Positions 24,285 to 35,859 of a stretch of DNA of 64,000 bases are shown in pieces. Below the pieces are notes generated by a model, which saw only the letters and a list, made by a program, of their open reading frames with translations, did no database searches and was not told where the DNA came from. Numbering within the stretch: position 1 is the first letter of the stretch; every line of letters begins with the position of its first letter. Both the position numbers and the translations under genes were made by a program. The DNA is taken from positions 36,639,235 to 36,703,234 of the forward strand of contig CM055607.1 of assembly GCA_029379385.1 (NCBI GenBank), given 5' to 3'. This DNA is from Quillaja saponaria. Lineage: Eukaryota; Streptophyta; Magnoliopsida; Fabales; Quillajaceae.

Positions 24285-27200
24285 ATGGCTAGCAACCTCT
24301 TCGAAGGCTTGCCTCCTCCTTCTGCAAATCCTATTGCACAGTCTTCTCCTTCTCATTCTGAGCATCAAGAAGCAGAAATCATCGTTACTAACAAGACAGA
24401 ATCACCTCCAGTTCCTGCTCTAAAACCAATTCTTAAAAGCGCCCTCAAGCGGTCCAAGCCTGCAGAATCCGACATAGAAGGTACCACTCTTGTCCTTCTT
24501 TTGTTATATTTTTAGCCATAGATTATTTCACTCTTATTTTGAGGATTATTTCGGCTTGCATTTTGAACTATAATTATTCTTAAGCAATAATTGGGTGGGT
24601 ATAATTACCCCCGAGAAGAGCATAGCAGCTTAGGGTTTTTCTTACTGCTTCATTCAGTTTCTGAGACGCTTAGAGGGGGAAAAAGAACATATTTTCGTTT
24701 CTGAAGTGTTACCCTTCCATTGTGGTTTCATGGGGTTGACTATAATATAAATTTGACATTAAATATTCTGATTTCTGGTATTCAAACTAGTTTCTTCCTT
24801 ATTCTAGGAGCAATTTGACTGCTGGGTTTTAGTAGTAATAGTACTTTGTGATTTAAAAATCTTTCATCAAGTTGTGTTCTGTCACTGCGCATTGTTCTTC
24901 CAATTAAGTAGTTCAGTTTCCATATAATAAGAGCTAAAAATTGAATAAGAACTCTTGAATATGATAAGGGGACCTCCCAATGAGTTTCTCTAGTGAGAAA
25001 TGAATGAGGAAGGCAATTTCAGCCTAATTATACAACAAATCTGGTATGAAAATTTGAGCAATAATTTGCTTCAATTCTTTGAAATTTAAGGACTCCTTAG
25101 TCTGTTTAAGTCAGCAACAGATATAATTTGTGCTTTGTTGCACTTAAGCATAACAAGACCAACACAAGCTATCACAGAATTCAGTTTTGTTTTTCTGCTG
25201 TGGACCGATTCTTATGTTTTTTTCAATCTTTTTTTCTACAATCTTCTAAAATATTATTTTGTAGTGAAAATACATTTCCCATTACCATTTCAGCTGCAGC
25301 CCCTAAAAAAAGCTTGAGATTTAAAACCACAACAGATGCCTCCGAAACTCAAGTTATTGAGGCAATGCGTAAGATATCTTCACATATCAAGAACCCTGAA
25401 AAGTTTAGTAAGGCTTCAAAGCTTGCTATACAGCTGATTCAGGCTGGAAGTGTGAAGCCTGGAACTAGTGACTACTTCTTTGCCTTATTAGAAACTGCAA
25501 TGTCGTCATCCACTCCATGTACAGATCCTTCAGTGCGAGCAGATTATCATATGTTGTTCTCTTCAGCACAGGACTGCTACCGAAGTGAGATTAATATTTA
25601 TTTAAATGATTTTGATGGTTATTAATTATTGAATATTCCATTACAGGATAACCTTATTTGATTGCTTCTTATTTTTTCCCTCTGTACTGTAGCAACTCAA
25701 TAAGACACAACAGAATCAATTGACAGTATGGACAATCCAAGCTGTGGTTGCCAATGATTTATTTACCGATGACAGCTTTGTGGTATGAACCTCAGTGAAC
25801 TTTTTAAGTTAAACTTGCTGAATCATAGATGTAATAACTTTATTATTATTTGAGGCAGTTAGATGCATGTCGGGTATGATATGTAACAGGTTTTGACATG
25901 TAGTGCTGTGCCAATCACGGAGTCCAGAAAGAAAATGTACTATCCTACTTAATTTTTTATTACATCTTTTTGATCATGCACCAAAACTTATGAATTTATT
26001 AACTCATGAATCATTGCCCACTTCCCCAAGGATCATATTTGTATGGTATGTATTGATAAATGATATGTCAAACACCAACAGATACAACCATGTTCTAACT
26101 CACTTAAGTAAAACTAATAGAAAGTTTATAGGATACTACTTATAATGGCTTGTACATAGGTAGTTGTGTCTAATAGTGGTTACGAATTGCATACTGTGTT
26201 GGGCTCCCTGGCACTTGAGATTAACTCGTTTATCAAATATAAGAAAAGTAGGCTGGTAGGATCTTTAGATTCCTTGGTTTAATATCCTCAAAAACCTCAA
26301 ACTGCTAAGTAGTGATTTCTTTTTATCATCAGTAGCAAAGCACAAGCTTTATTCCTTTGGTACTTGTTATTTGAAAATGTGAGGTGCTATGATTTTGTTG
26401 TGCCTGTGCATATCATCTTTATTGTAGGTCATAATGAATTTGAAATATACAGACAGGATTGCTTATCTATGATAACATAGTCTATTGGGAATATATGCTG
26501 CATGAAGATATTATGTATGCCAATTAAGAGTTCGGGTTGCTTTTCTCTGAAATGGTTTTATGTTATTATCATATCTCTCTAGAAATAGATATCTTATTTG
26601 TTTTCACGTCACTTTGCTTTTCCAATTTTGAAGTAGATTCAAATTTCAATTAATTGAAATCTCTTTCTCTCTCTTTCTCTATCTCTAGATTGTATTATAT
26701 ATTTAATGTTTTTAGAAAGTATCATCTAAATTGAGGAAATAGATTAGAGAAAGAGCTGTAGAGGGATGTAAAGATTAATTGCTGTGTCTGCCATGGTATC
26801 AGCATTATTATCCCTTGCATCCATGCATTGAGCCCACCTGGTTTCTGCTTTGTGTGACTGATGCAGAAGGGGAATGCATGTGCATCAGTGCATGATTGCA
26901 TCAATCCTTGACTCTTAACATTTCTCAAAACAGTTTTGTTATGAGATATACTGTTCAACTTTAAAGCTGGTGATGGTTGAGCCCACCTGGTTTCTGCTTT
27001 GTGTGAGTGATGCAGAAGGGGTATGCATGTGCATCAGTGCATGATTGCATCAATCCTTGACTCTTAACATTTCTCAAAACAGTTTTGTTATGAGATATAC
27101 TGTTCAACTTTAAAGCTGGTGATGGTTTTTAATATTTTGTTACTCATATTTTGGTTTGCAACTTTTTGTAAAGTTTTCAAAAGCTGCTTCTCGAATAAAG

Positions 27201-27888
27201 GAACACATATCTAATCTTCCTGTTGCAACTGAGGATGATGACATAGAGGAGGCTGTCTCTCTGAAAGATAACAGAGATTCCTCAGGTTGTCAAATAGAGC
27301 ACAATATGACAGCTGAAGATAATGAGAAGGAAGAGGCAGACCCATTTGGACTTGATGCTCTGATTCCTGGCTCGGTGAAGAAAGGTGATAAGGCTAAGGG
27401 AAAGAAAGACACAGCCACAAAGATTAGAAAGGAGGAATCAAAGAGATTCCTCAGGTCAAAAAGAGAAGCCTTGATAACATGTTTAGAGATTGCTGCTCAA
27501 CGTTATAGAACTCCATGGTTGGTTGATTATTCTACTTCTGACATATGCGATTTTGATAAGCTCTCATAAGATCATATATTGTTACATAGATTTTATCAAG
27601 AGTTTGAATTTTTCTGTTTTCAGGTGCCAGACTGTCATAGATATATTAGTAAAGCATGCATTTGATAATGTGGCGAAGTTCACAACTAGACAGAGGGATG
27701 CTATTCAGAAACTTTGGGCTTCTGTTAGAGAACAGCAAGCTTACAGGAAACAAGGGAAATCAGTAAGTGGGAAACTTGATGTTAATGGCTTTGAATGGCT
27801 TCAGCAAAAGTATGCTAATGAGAAGATTAGCATTCGGCATTCTGTCGGTGGTAGTGGAGATCGTCGTGCTCAGCAATGGCTTGGTTGA
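24285..27888 (+). CDS. Conserved plant protein of unknown function, five exons
   Basis: Exons: 24285-24480, 25294-25584 (end uncertain), 25693-25782, 27174-27517 and 27624-27888, predicting about 394 residues. The N-terminus (MASNLFEGLPPPS) is followed by Pro-rich sequence and LKSALKRSK. A folded-looking region (KISSHIKNPEKFSKASKLAIQLI, continued by TVWTIQAVVANDLFTDD) precedes an acidic then basic stretch with KGDKAKGKKD. The C-terminus has VIDILVKHAFDN and SVGGSGDRRAQQWLG. I do not recognise the family; the basic stretch would allow a nuclear location. Exon 1/2, 3/4 and 4/5 junctions keep phase. The exon 2/3 junction does not: the only good donor (CGAA/GTGAGA, after 25584) leaves one base over, while exon 3 begins in phase 0. 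Used literally, the splice gives TAA after three codons. Confidence 0.75.
26830..27127. repeat. Recent tandem duplication, 149-bp unit, in intron 3
   Basis: Units 26830-26978 and 26979-27127 start GAGCCCACCTGGTTTCTGC and differ at only two positions that I can see. The second copy ends about 45 bases before the exon 4 acceptor, so the duplication lengthened the intron without copying the splice site. Confidence 0.93.
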
Positions 27889-28479
27889 CTCCTGTTTCTT
27901 ATTAGTAAACAATGAATTGATGATGGAAACTCCACAAAGTTGGAGACAATTAGGTTCATTGGGCTTCTGTCAAGAGAACACAATGGGAAACATTTTATTT
28001 TCCTGTAATGGCATTTACTTGTAGAAGTTGGCTGTGATCAATGTGTATTTCTTGTGATACAATTGTTTGTATTTTTGAAGGGATTGCCAGTTTTACCATA
28101 ATGGGCACTGCTTGTGAACATGCTCTCTTTTGAATGCGTTAAAAGAAAACAAATAAAAAAAAAAAATTCTTATATGTATATAATTTTTTGCACATAACGA
28201 TAAAATTATGTAAAATAAGTTATAAATTCTTGTAAAGTGATTGATAAAATAGGTATAAATTTATCAACCACTTTATTAGATTTTCCTACTTAGTTTAATA
28301 ACTCTGTTATTGTGTGAGACAGGACATTAGTCATGGCCAGAAAACAGCTTATGAAACAGTTTACTTGGGCTTGATTGACCAATACACAAGAAGCTAGGCC
28401 CATAGATTAATACAACTCCACCACATATGTGGGCCGAAGAAATCGGTTGTGTTTATGGCCGTGTAGAAAGAGCAGCAGT

Positions 28480-29580
28480 TAACAAGTCTGAAACCCTAAA
28501 TTCTGTTCAGTGGTGTCTATATAATCCGTTGCAGCAGAAGCCCTAGTCGTTGGCATAGCGCCACCCCTCGCCAGGGGAACCTCAATCGAAGGTACAAACT
28601 TTGTGTCTGTCTCGGAAAATCCGTTTGTTTCAATTTTGTTTATGTTTTACCTGTAATTTCTCCATCTGAGCGACGAAGCTTTTGAAATCCCCGAGTGTGT
28701 ATTACTTTGTAAGAGCACATATCGAAGGCTTGCAGGTTATTTATCGAAAGCCTGTGAGCTCAAAACTTGTGCAAAATCACAAATCATCCCTTTGACAACA
28801 TCCTCTGAATGTACTTAACACTGAGGGATTTGATTGGGATGATGAACATTTGCTTACTATTTCAATAGATTTCTGGTTGCATTTGTTTTCTTTTTAGTTG
28901 TTAAGAGTTTGATGTCTACAATAACAATCTATTTCACGGTTTTTTATTTTGGAAATTTTATAAGAGAATTTTTTATTGCCAAAAGGAAGCAATTTGAAAT
29001 GCAGTTGGATAATGGATATACTATGTAAACTATGATTCTTCAACATTGGTAGTAGTACAACATATTATCTATTGGTAGTAGTACAACATATTATCTCAGT
29101 TTTATGTTATCAGATTCATGCTTTCTATGATTTTTGGTTGTCTCGGTTTTCAGCTAAATTGATTAGCTATTTATTTCCCGTGAAGCTATTAGAAAATGCC
29201 CCATTAATTGTTGAAGTTTGTCTATTAAAATGAATGTGAATTTAACTCCAACTGTGCTTATTGACGGTCTTGTGCTGATTAGTTCCTCCATCAGTACATA
29301 ACATAATCATAAGCTATATTTACTGTTGTCACATTGTCTTTTGTCTTTTTCAGTTGAATATACATGAAAAGGCTGGACAAAGTGGCAAACATTGTATGCA
29401 CACATGATCAAAATTCTTAGAAGAAGAAAACTAAAGTTAAATTTTTGCTGGTTGTAATCCTTTGTGGAGTATTTGTGTCAACAAGTTTTTCGGAAATAAT
29501 TTGTAAGATTTGATCCTTAAATTATCTATTGAATGCAGGAAGGCATTCATTGGAATCAGAGTTTTTGTTGTACCAACAAA
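28480..29580 (+). promoter_or_regulatory. Promoter and 5'-UTR intron of the cyclophilin gene
   Basis: AAACCCTAA at 28490-28498 is a telo-box, and TATATAAT near 28517 a TATA-like element; the pair is typical of plant genes for translation and growth. A leader intron probably runs from GTACAA after ATCGAAG (donor near 28592) to TTGAATGCAG just before 29540. This preserved architecture argues against a processed retrocopy. 27889-28480, upstream, is the 3' UTR of the previous gene and AT-rich spacer. Confidence 0.5.
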
Positions 29581-30105
29581 ATGTCAAACCCAAAGGTGTT
29601 CTTTGACATTCTAATTGGGAAGACGAAAGCAGGCCGAGTAGTTATGGAGCTATTTGCAGATGCCACCCCAAAAACAGCTGAAAACTTCCGAGCTCTCTGC
29701 ACCGGGGGGAAGGGGATTGGAAGATCTGGCAAGCTTCTGCACTACAAAGGCTCAACATTTCACCGAATTATACCAAACTTCATGTGTCAGTGAGGAGATT
29801 TTACCAGGGGAAATGGAACTGGAGGAGAGTCAATATATGGCCTGAAATTTGCTGATGAGAATTTCAAGATGAAGCACACAGGGCCTGGCATTCTCTCTAT
29901 GGCAAATGCTGGCCCCAATACCAATGGTTCTCAGTTTTTTATATGCACTGAGAAGACACCATGGCTTGATGGGAAGCATGTTGTATTTGGTAAAATTGTT
30001 GATGGCTACAGTGTGGTGAAGGAGATGGAAAAGGTGGGATCAGACAGTGGCAGTACTTCAGAGAAAGTTGTAATTGAAGATTGTGGTCAGATAGCAGAGA
30101 ACTGA
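29581..30105 (+). pseudogene. Cytosolic cyclophilin (peptidyl-prolyl isomerase), interrupted by one in-frame stop
   Basis: The frame from [14 protein letters not shown] to [12 protein letters not shown] is 175 codons including the stop, the usual length of plant single-domain cyclophilins, which catalyse cis-trans isomerisation of peptidyl-prolyl bonds. Active-site elements are present: [11 protein letters not shown] (catalytic Arg, Phe, Met, Gln), [11 protein letters not shown] and [12 protein letters not shown] (Trp and His). The plant-type insertion [15 protein letters not shown] is present. Odd: 29791-29793 is TGA where the family has Gly (QGGDF), consistent with GGA to TGA. Everything after it stays in frame. 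As written, translation ends after 70 residues, without the Trp/His half of the site. An upstream in-frame ATG at 29533 overlaps the leader-intron acceptor and is unlikely to be the start. It may be a young pseudogene or a sequence error. Confidence 0.85.
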
Positions 30106-32524
30106 TGGATGAGAATATTGTGTGATTTGTGGAATGGCATTGCTATCTACGGATATTAGTTAGGTCATGCTACATGCAGGTCAAGCACACTTCAGAGTCC
30201 TAAATGATCTATATAGACGTGTGTGAGACTGATTAAGGTTTCAAGATAATGTTTTGCCCACAGTTAAATGAAAAAAACATGTAGTTAATTCTAATCAAAT
30301 GTCAACTCTTGTAATTAATTCATTTTTGTTTTTATAGAATATGCACACATCGTATATAAGATAGTTGATTTTCGTAAATTGAGTAAGTTGTTTTATAGAG
30401 TCCACAACATTTCAAGTTATCTTCTCGGGAATTATAATTAGTACTCCTAATCATAATTTGCAGAAAATGATCTGTCTTATCTTTTAGCAATAATAATGTA
30501 CAGTATTTGTGAATATTTGAGAATAGCTAATGTTAATTTATGTAAAACTCTGGCTGCTTACAATTTCTCTAACTTTGTGTGGCTAGGCAATGTGTAATGG
30601 AGGAGCTCTGATCATGAGTATATGGGTGCCTGGTCGGACACCTCAAAAAACTATGAGACCATATCAGAAAAACTGTACAAATTGCCAAGGGTATTATTGT
30701 TTGCTCTATTAAAAAGAATCAATTATCTATTTAGTTTTGATGTTTAAGTAAATTAATATTTATTCTGTTTAAATTTTTAGAAAAAATTAAACGATTTTTT
30801 TATTTTGATTGAAAACATTTATTCAATTTTAATTCTTATAAATAATATACTTAAACAAGTAAATAAATTTTAAATTGTTTTAAGGGAGAAAAAAAATAAA
30901 GTTCACGGACACTTGTGAGTGGAGTGAAAATTAAAAAGATGATGAACAAAAAAGAAAAAAAAAATTTTAAGCTAAAACATTGGAGGGATAAGGTGGAAAT
31001 ATTCTGAAAAGAAATTTTTTTTTTTTAGAGTAACAAGTTAGAGGCATAAGTTTGAAATGTATTAAAAAGATGAAGAGAAAAAAAATTACTAAGGAAAATA
31101 AGTTGGAGGGATACATTGGAGAACAGATCCCATGGAGAGTAAGCTCATGGAGATCTCCCTGGAGAGGAGCAAAACGACCGTGTTTGAAAATTTAAAAGAA
31201 AAAAAAAATTTGCTAAATTCAAATATGTCTTAATTTTGTTTTTTTTTTTTTTTCTGGACATTATACTGCTCTGTCTCCTCCTCTCCAATGGCAGAGGCTT
31301 CTACATCATTTTTTAAATTACTAATAAGACCTCCCTCCCTCTTTCAAACCCACCAAATAGATCATGTAATTTGATCTTTACATAATTTTCTTGATCCTTT
31401 TATAACGTTGTAAAATAGAAAATGAAAATTTTCGGTTGAAGGTGAAATCTTAAAATGAAATGGAAGGCAAAACTCCTGGGTTCTTTAATGGAGAAGCAGA
31501 TCAATGAAAGCTGAGAAGAAAACAAAACTTGCAGAGAAAGTAGAGAGAGGGAGCTTCAAGCCCAGTTTGAAAGTTCCAATGTTTCTCCATTCCAATGACT
31601 AAGTCTGTTAAGAGGAGATAGAGAGTATAAAGAGTAGAGTCACCAAGCCTAGCAATTTTATTTTTTCTATTATCTTAAAACGACGTCGTTTTACTCTTCT
31701 CCAGGGAGCTCTCCATGGACTTGCTCTCTATGCGATCTGTTCTTAATAAATTGAGTATATTGTATAAGAAGTTGAAGGACAAATTTGGAAACAAAAAAAA
31801 AAAATGAAAAAAAGGGAAGGATCCGATCTCAAAGGCGCGTTCGAGAAGCTTGACAAAACAAGCTTCTTAGGCGCAGCAGCAGGGGCCGCGCGCGTCCCAT
31901 GCCCATTATATGGCAAATATTTGCTTGTAAATAATCATTGAAGTGTCAATGTTTAAACTTGATTCCTTCTCAGGACAATTTGACAACTAAAATGCTTTTA
32001 AACCTCGAATGGAAAAACTAAAAGTCGGCTCATCTTTAGAAAAATTGAACAGTACTCTTTTGAAACTCCATTGTGTTTAATTGAAGGCCAGAAACAATTA
32101 CTTGAACACCAAGAAAGGCTAGAAGCCCGAAAAATAGAAAGTCAGGGTGGACAGCTTGTCTCTAACTCTCAAAACCGAATACTGTCAGAGAGTCCGTGCC
32201 AGCAAGTGTTCCAGAGTTCCAGAGGTAGGAAGTTGACAGTTAATTGAGTATAGGTTTAAAGAACAAAGTGAAATCAAATTCTCATCCCAATCCTCATTCC
32301 TTTTTTGCCCTCTTTTTCAGAAAAATAAAAAATAAAAAAAATCCCCATTAAATCGTGGCTAATTCCTTCAACAACATCCCCCACTAAAAGCCGTCTCCTT
32401 TTTCCTCTGTCACTCTTATTATCAGTTTCTCTCATTCCTTCCAGACCCACTGAATTCTTCTCTCTCTCTCTTTTCACTCTCGGGAGACCCAGTAACCACT
32501 GGGGTAGAAAAGAAACAATCAACA
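30106..32524. other. Intergenic region with MITE and decayed tandem repeat
   Basis: 30106-30250 is the likely cyclophilin 3' UTR. From 30940 to 31120, and again after 31745, short words such as AAGTTGGAGGGATA(A/C) recur with drift, suggesting an old minisatellite interrupted by the inverted-repeat element at 31121-31742. 32460-32524 is the CT-rich leader of the B3 gene. Confidence 0.45.
31121..31742. mobile_element. MITE with about 65-bp terminal inverted repeats
   Basis: Left end 31121-31185 and the reverse complement of 31677-31742 match over about 65 bases with few differences: both begin GAACAGATC and pass through CTCCCTGGAGA and AAAACGACG. The interior is AT-rich and non-coding. I could not find a target-site duplication, so the superfamily is open; long terminal repeats favour a Mutator-like origin. 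Confidence 0.75.
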
Positions 32525-33292
32525 ATGGCAGAAAACTCAAAGGGAAAACAGTGGAAAGGAAAGGGTGTTGTCAGTTACGACTCAGACGAAGAAACAGGGG
32601 CTGCCCTGGCTCTTGCTTCTCTAAAGCACCAAAAACTGGATGAGAAAACTACAAAAGAACTCCATCAATTGAAAATTAAATTTCTTGGTAAAGATAGAGC
32701 CAATCCAGACCCATTGGTAGTGAAAAGCAAGTCGAAAGGCTTGAAAATCCATGGTTCTGCAAAAGGGTCAGCAATGAAAAGCAAAATTGGCTCCAATTCT
32801 CCTATCAAGAACTCGCGAGGACAACAAAGATTAACCCTTTTCAGCGATAAACATGCTCTCCCAAGATTCCCATTACTCCCAAACTACCTGCAATTTATAA
32901 TCGGCAACTGCAGTCAGCCTTTTGAGAAGCAATTGACAGAGACTGATGTAAACGGTGCTCAAAGTAGGTTGGCCCTAAACAAAAGTGATGTGGAAGAATG
33001 CATCTTGCCGTTGTTGAATAACAAGGAAAATCTCATTGTTGGAGTTCCAGTCACAACGTTTGATTTGGATGGTAGGGAGTTTCCAATGGTATTCAAGTAT
33101 TGGCCAAACAAGATTTATGTTTTGAATGGAGGATGGAAAGCTTTTAGCGAGGCTTATAAGTTGCGTAAGAATGAAGATTTTGTTACAGTGTGGATGTTTC
33201 GCAATGCTATAACCAGAAACCTATGCTTTGTTATTGGTGTAAGGAGATTGCCCGTGTTTCAGCCCTTGAAGAAAAGAGGAAGCAACAAGTGA
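32525..33292 (+). CDS. B3 DNA-binding domain protein (plant-specific, DUF313/REM-like)
   Basis: Single open frame of 255 residues. N-terminal half: basic and Ser/Lys-rich with KGKGVVSYDSDEETGAA, a likely nuclear-localising linker region. Residues about 115-245 are a B3-like domain: LQFIIGNCSQPFEKQLTETD, then VGVPVTTFDLDGREFPMVFK, WKAFSEAYKLRKNEDFVTVW and NLCFVIGVRR. The pattern of a DNA-contacting strand, GW(K)xF and LRKxD is characteristic of the B3 fold. Genes with one B3 domain and a low-complexity N-terminus are numerous in plants, and most are uncharacterised. A GT after CTGCAAG near 33310 could extend the gene by splicing, but the present stop is plausible. No lesion is evident. Confidence 0.75.
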   Translation: MAENSKGKQWKGKGVVSYDSDEETGAALALASLKHQKLDEKTTKELHQLKIKFLGKDRANPDPLVVKSKSKGLKIHGSAKGSAMKSKIGSNSPIKNSRGQQRLTLFSDKHALPRFPLLPNYLQFIIGNCSQPFEKQLTETDVNGAQSRLALNKSDVEECILPLLNNKENLIVGVPVTTFDLDGREFPMVFKYWPNKIYVLNGGWKAFSEAYKLRKNEDFVTVWMFRNAITRNLCFVIGVRRLPVFQPLKKRGSNK

Positions 33293-34500
33293 GGTCTGCT
33301 AAGCTGCAAGGTAGCCAGTTCTTTCTTTTTCTTATTTTCGTGCATTAATGTTATAGGCATTTCTTAATTATAGGTTCTTGGTCCATATACTCAATACTAG
33401 TTAATTAGTTCTTGCATAAATGCATTGGTCATTAGAAATTGACCATCATCATCTTTTAGGTTTTTGATTTGGTATAGAGTCATTGTAGCTTTCTGCTGAA
33501 TGATTCTGCAATTGGGAAGACCAGGAATTGCAGAGAAATTCTCTTTTAATATAAACTGATTTTAGACCTGGGAAAAGAGGAATTATTGACATTTGTGTTT
33601 CTTAATCTCGTTTGATTTGATTTGATTCCTGGATTACATTTTATACAATCTTAGATGAATATTTGAGGACTATATTGTAAGAATACTGCTGATTTCATCC
33701 CTCAAAATCAAAACCTACCCTTGCTAGAATATATATTTCCCTTGTTCCTCAAGTTAAGAATTTGTAATTTATTTTTTCTCAGTCCTCAAGTTCTAATAGA
33801 ATTTGAGTTTTTTACACCTCTAGCAATCAATGAAATTGGATCCTGATTAATTAACTATATTGCATTGTATTTCATAAATCTAAAAACTATTATGATGATA
33901 CGATGAATGTGAAATGCGCTCACATTATTAAATAAGCACATATTCATTTTCCATAAAGGTAAAAGGAAAGGAAAAAAAATGGTGAAAGGGAAGGTAACAA
34001 GTAATTTCATTAAAATTAATTGCTCTTGTTTGCAATTCCAGGAAAAACAAAGTAAACAGAAATTATGGTATATATATTATACAAGGTAACAACACACATC
34101 AAATTAGATCAAAATATCAGTTTAGAAAGACAACATATAACGTTACACCCTATAATTGAGGGAGCACGCGTCCAAGAATTAAGGATCTTCATTGTAGTTA
34201 AATTAGGGTACTCAATATTGTGTAATGAATTAATATGTATGTATAACCAATGTCCCATTATGCTAACTGCATTTGATTCTCGAATTTGATTCAATTTATC
34301 TCAAAGCAGTTGTTTTTCTTTTTCTTTTTTACAAATATAATTACTACACGGACTAACCAATTATAAGACCACAATCCCATCTATATAAGCCACACAACAC
34401 CACCCTCTTCAATCACACAAAAACCAAACCTATCTTTCTCATAGCATTCAATTTTAACATTCTTCTATATATCCAATTCCACTCATCCCAACCCCAATCC
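33293..34500. other. Intergenic region; promoter of the NHL pseudogene
   Basis: AT-rich. CTATATAAG at 34381 is a good TATA box about 120 bases before the ATG of the next gene. No other gene seen. Confidence 0.5.
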
Positions 34501-35069
34501 ATGGCTTTTTGTTTGGGCACCATCTGCAAAGCATTCCTGGCAAACATCTTCCTAGTCGGCTTTGCAATTTTGCTATGTTTTCTGATCATCTGGCCCAAGA
34601 ATCTCAAGTTTAAAGTGACCACTGCCTCAATATCTGAATTTAACTACATAGATAAAACTCTCCATTATGACATGGCCTGTAACATCTCCAACAAGAATCC
34701 CAGCCATAAGTTGTTCTATTTCTAGGACACCATGGAAGGCAATGCCTTCTACCAAGGCCAGAATTTTAGTACCCAAAACTTGTGGGTATGGAAGCCCCGC
34801 TTTGTTCAGAAAGGAAAAAATACTCATCATATGAGAACTGAGTTCAAAGGGCAACAAGCAATCTCTTTGGGAGAGAAACAGATCTCGGAGTTGAAGAAAG
34901 AGAAGAACAATGGGACTCTTACCATAGGTTCATTCTATCTGGTGGTTCCAAGGTGCCTGGTACTAGGGTGACCGAATTGGATAACTACAATTTCTGGTTG
35001 AAGGTTCCCTTTGCTAATAATGGAACATCCAATGTGTTTAACATCACTCGCTGCACATTACTCCACTGA
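34501..35069 (+). pseudogene. NDR1/HIN1-like (NHL, LEA_2 domain) protein pseudogene
   Basis: It starts MAFCLGTICKAFLANIF with a single membrane anchor (about residues 10-33: LVGFAILLCFLIIW), followed by the LEA_2 barrel: KVTTASISEFN, LHYDMACNISNKNPS, NAFYQGQNF, then after the break LDNYNFWLKVPFANNGTS and the terminal TRCTLLH. NHL proteins are anchored at the plasma membrane and many are linked to defence. Two lesions: TAG at 34723-34725, in frame, where relatives usually have Tyr in the stretch before the acidic or basic residue; and a frame change near 34940-34950, after which similarity continues in another frame to TGA at 35067. With both, it is probably a pseudogene, although promoter and TATA box look intact. 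Confidence 0.82.
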
Positions 35070-35137
35070 TTTTTTCTTAATTTCCTTGCTACCTATTGTT
35101 TCTAGTTTGATTTGATTCAAAACCAGTATAATTCCAT

Positions 35138-35174
<37 letters not shown>

Positions 35175-35859
35175 TACAGATTACCATTACGCGTTCATAA
35201 TGATTTTGTCAAAATCTTAATTGAAACACACGGATTTACCTTTTATTGTCTCAACTCTCACAATGTATCCCCTTGTCAAGATCAGGTACACTATTCTGCA
35301 ATTGAAAATGATTCTGCCAGTCTCAAGATATAATGCCTGTATGAGAAGCTGTATCAATTATACATAAACAAGAAAGGCTACAATAGAATCATATCAACAT
35401 AATGCAACAGATCATTTCATGATTTATTAGAAGAACGCCACGAGCCCTAGGCTCCTAGCTGTATATAGACAAAGAAAAAGGCCAGGATAATTGTGATTCA
35501 CATCTGATCTGTTGTGCTGATAATTGCGAAATATATAAAATGTGGACAACTGATAGTTGTATCAATGAGTTTTGGTGATCCAAGAAAATGAAGTTTATAC
35601 ATACTATAGTAGAATGTAGCAAAAGAAGCCAACAGCATCAGAATCTATTCATGATTTTTTTCAATAACAAATGTGATAAACTGGTAGCAAGCATAACATT
35701 GTAAAAGAAAAGAATTCCTCACACTGGAAAAGAAGATGATGCCTGTATGACTCAGTGGAAAAAAATTCAATTTCAAGAATACATTATGTCCTGCATCAAA
35801 TCTTCATTTGCAACAAAGTTTAGCCTACCATTACAAAGCCCCTATGATTATGAATGCTT
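35070..35859. other. Intergenic region, (AT)n microsatellite
   Basis: 35141-35175 is an AT dinucleotide run. The remainder is AT-rich; 35750-35859 is likely the RAF1 3' UTR (minus strand). No gene seen. Confidence 0.45.
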
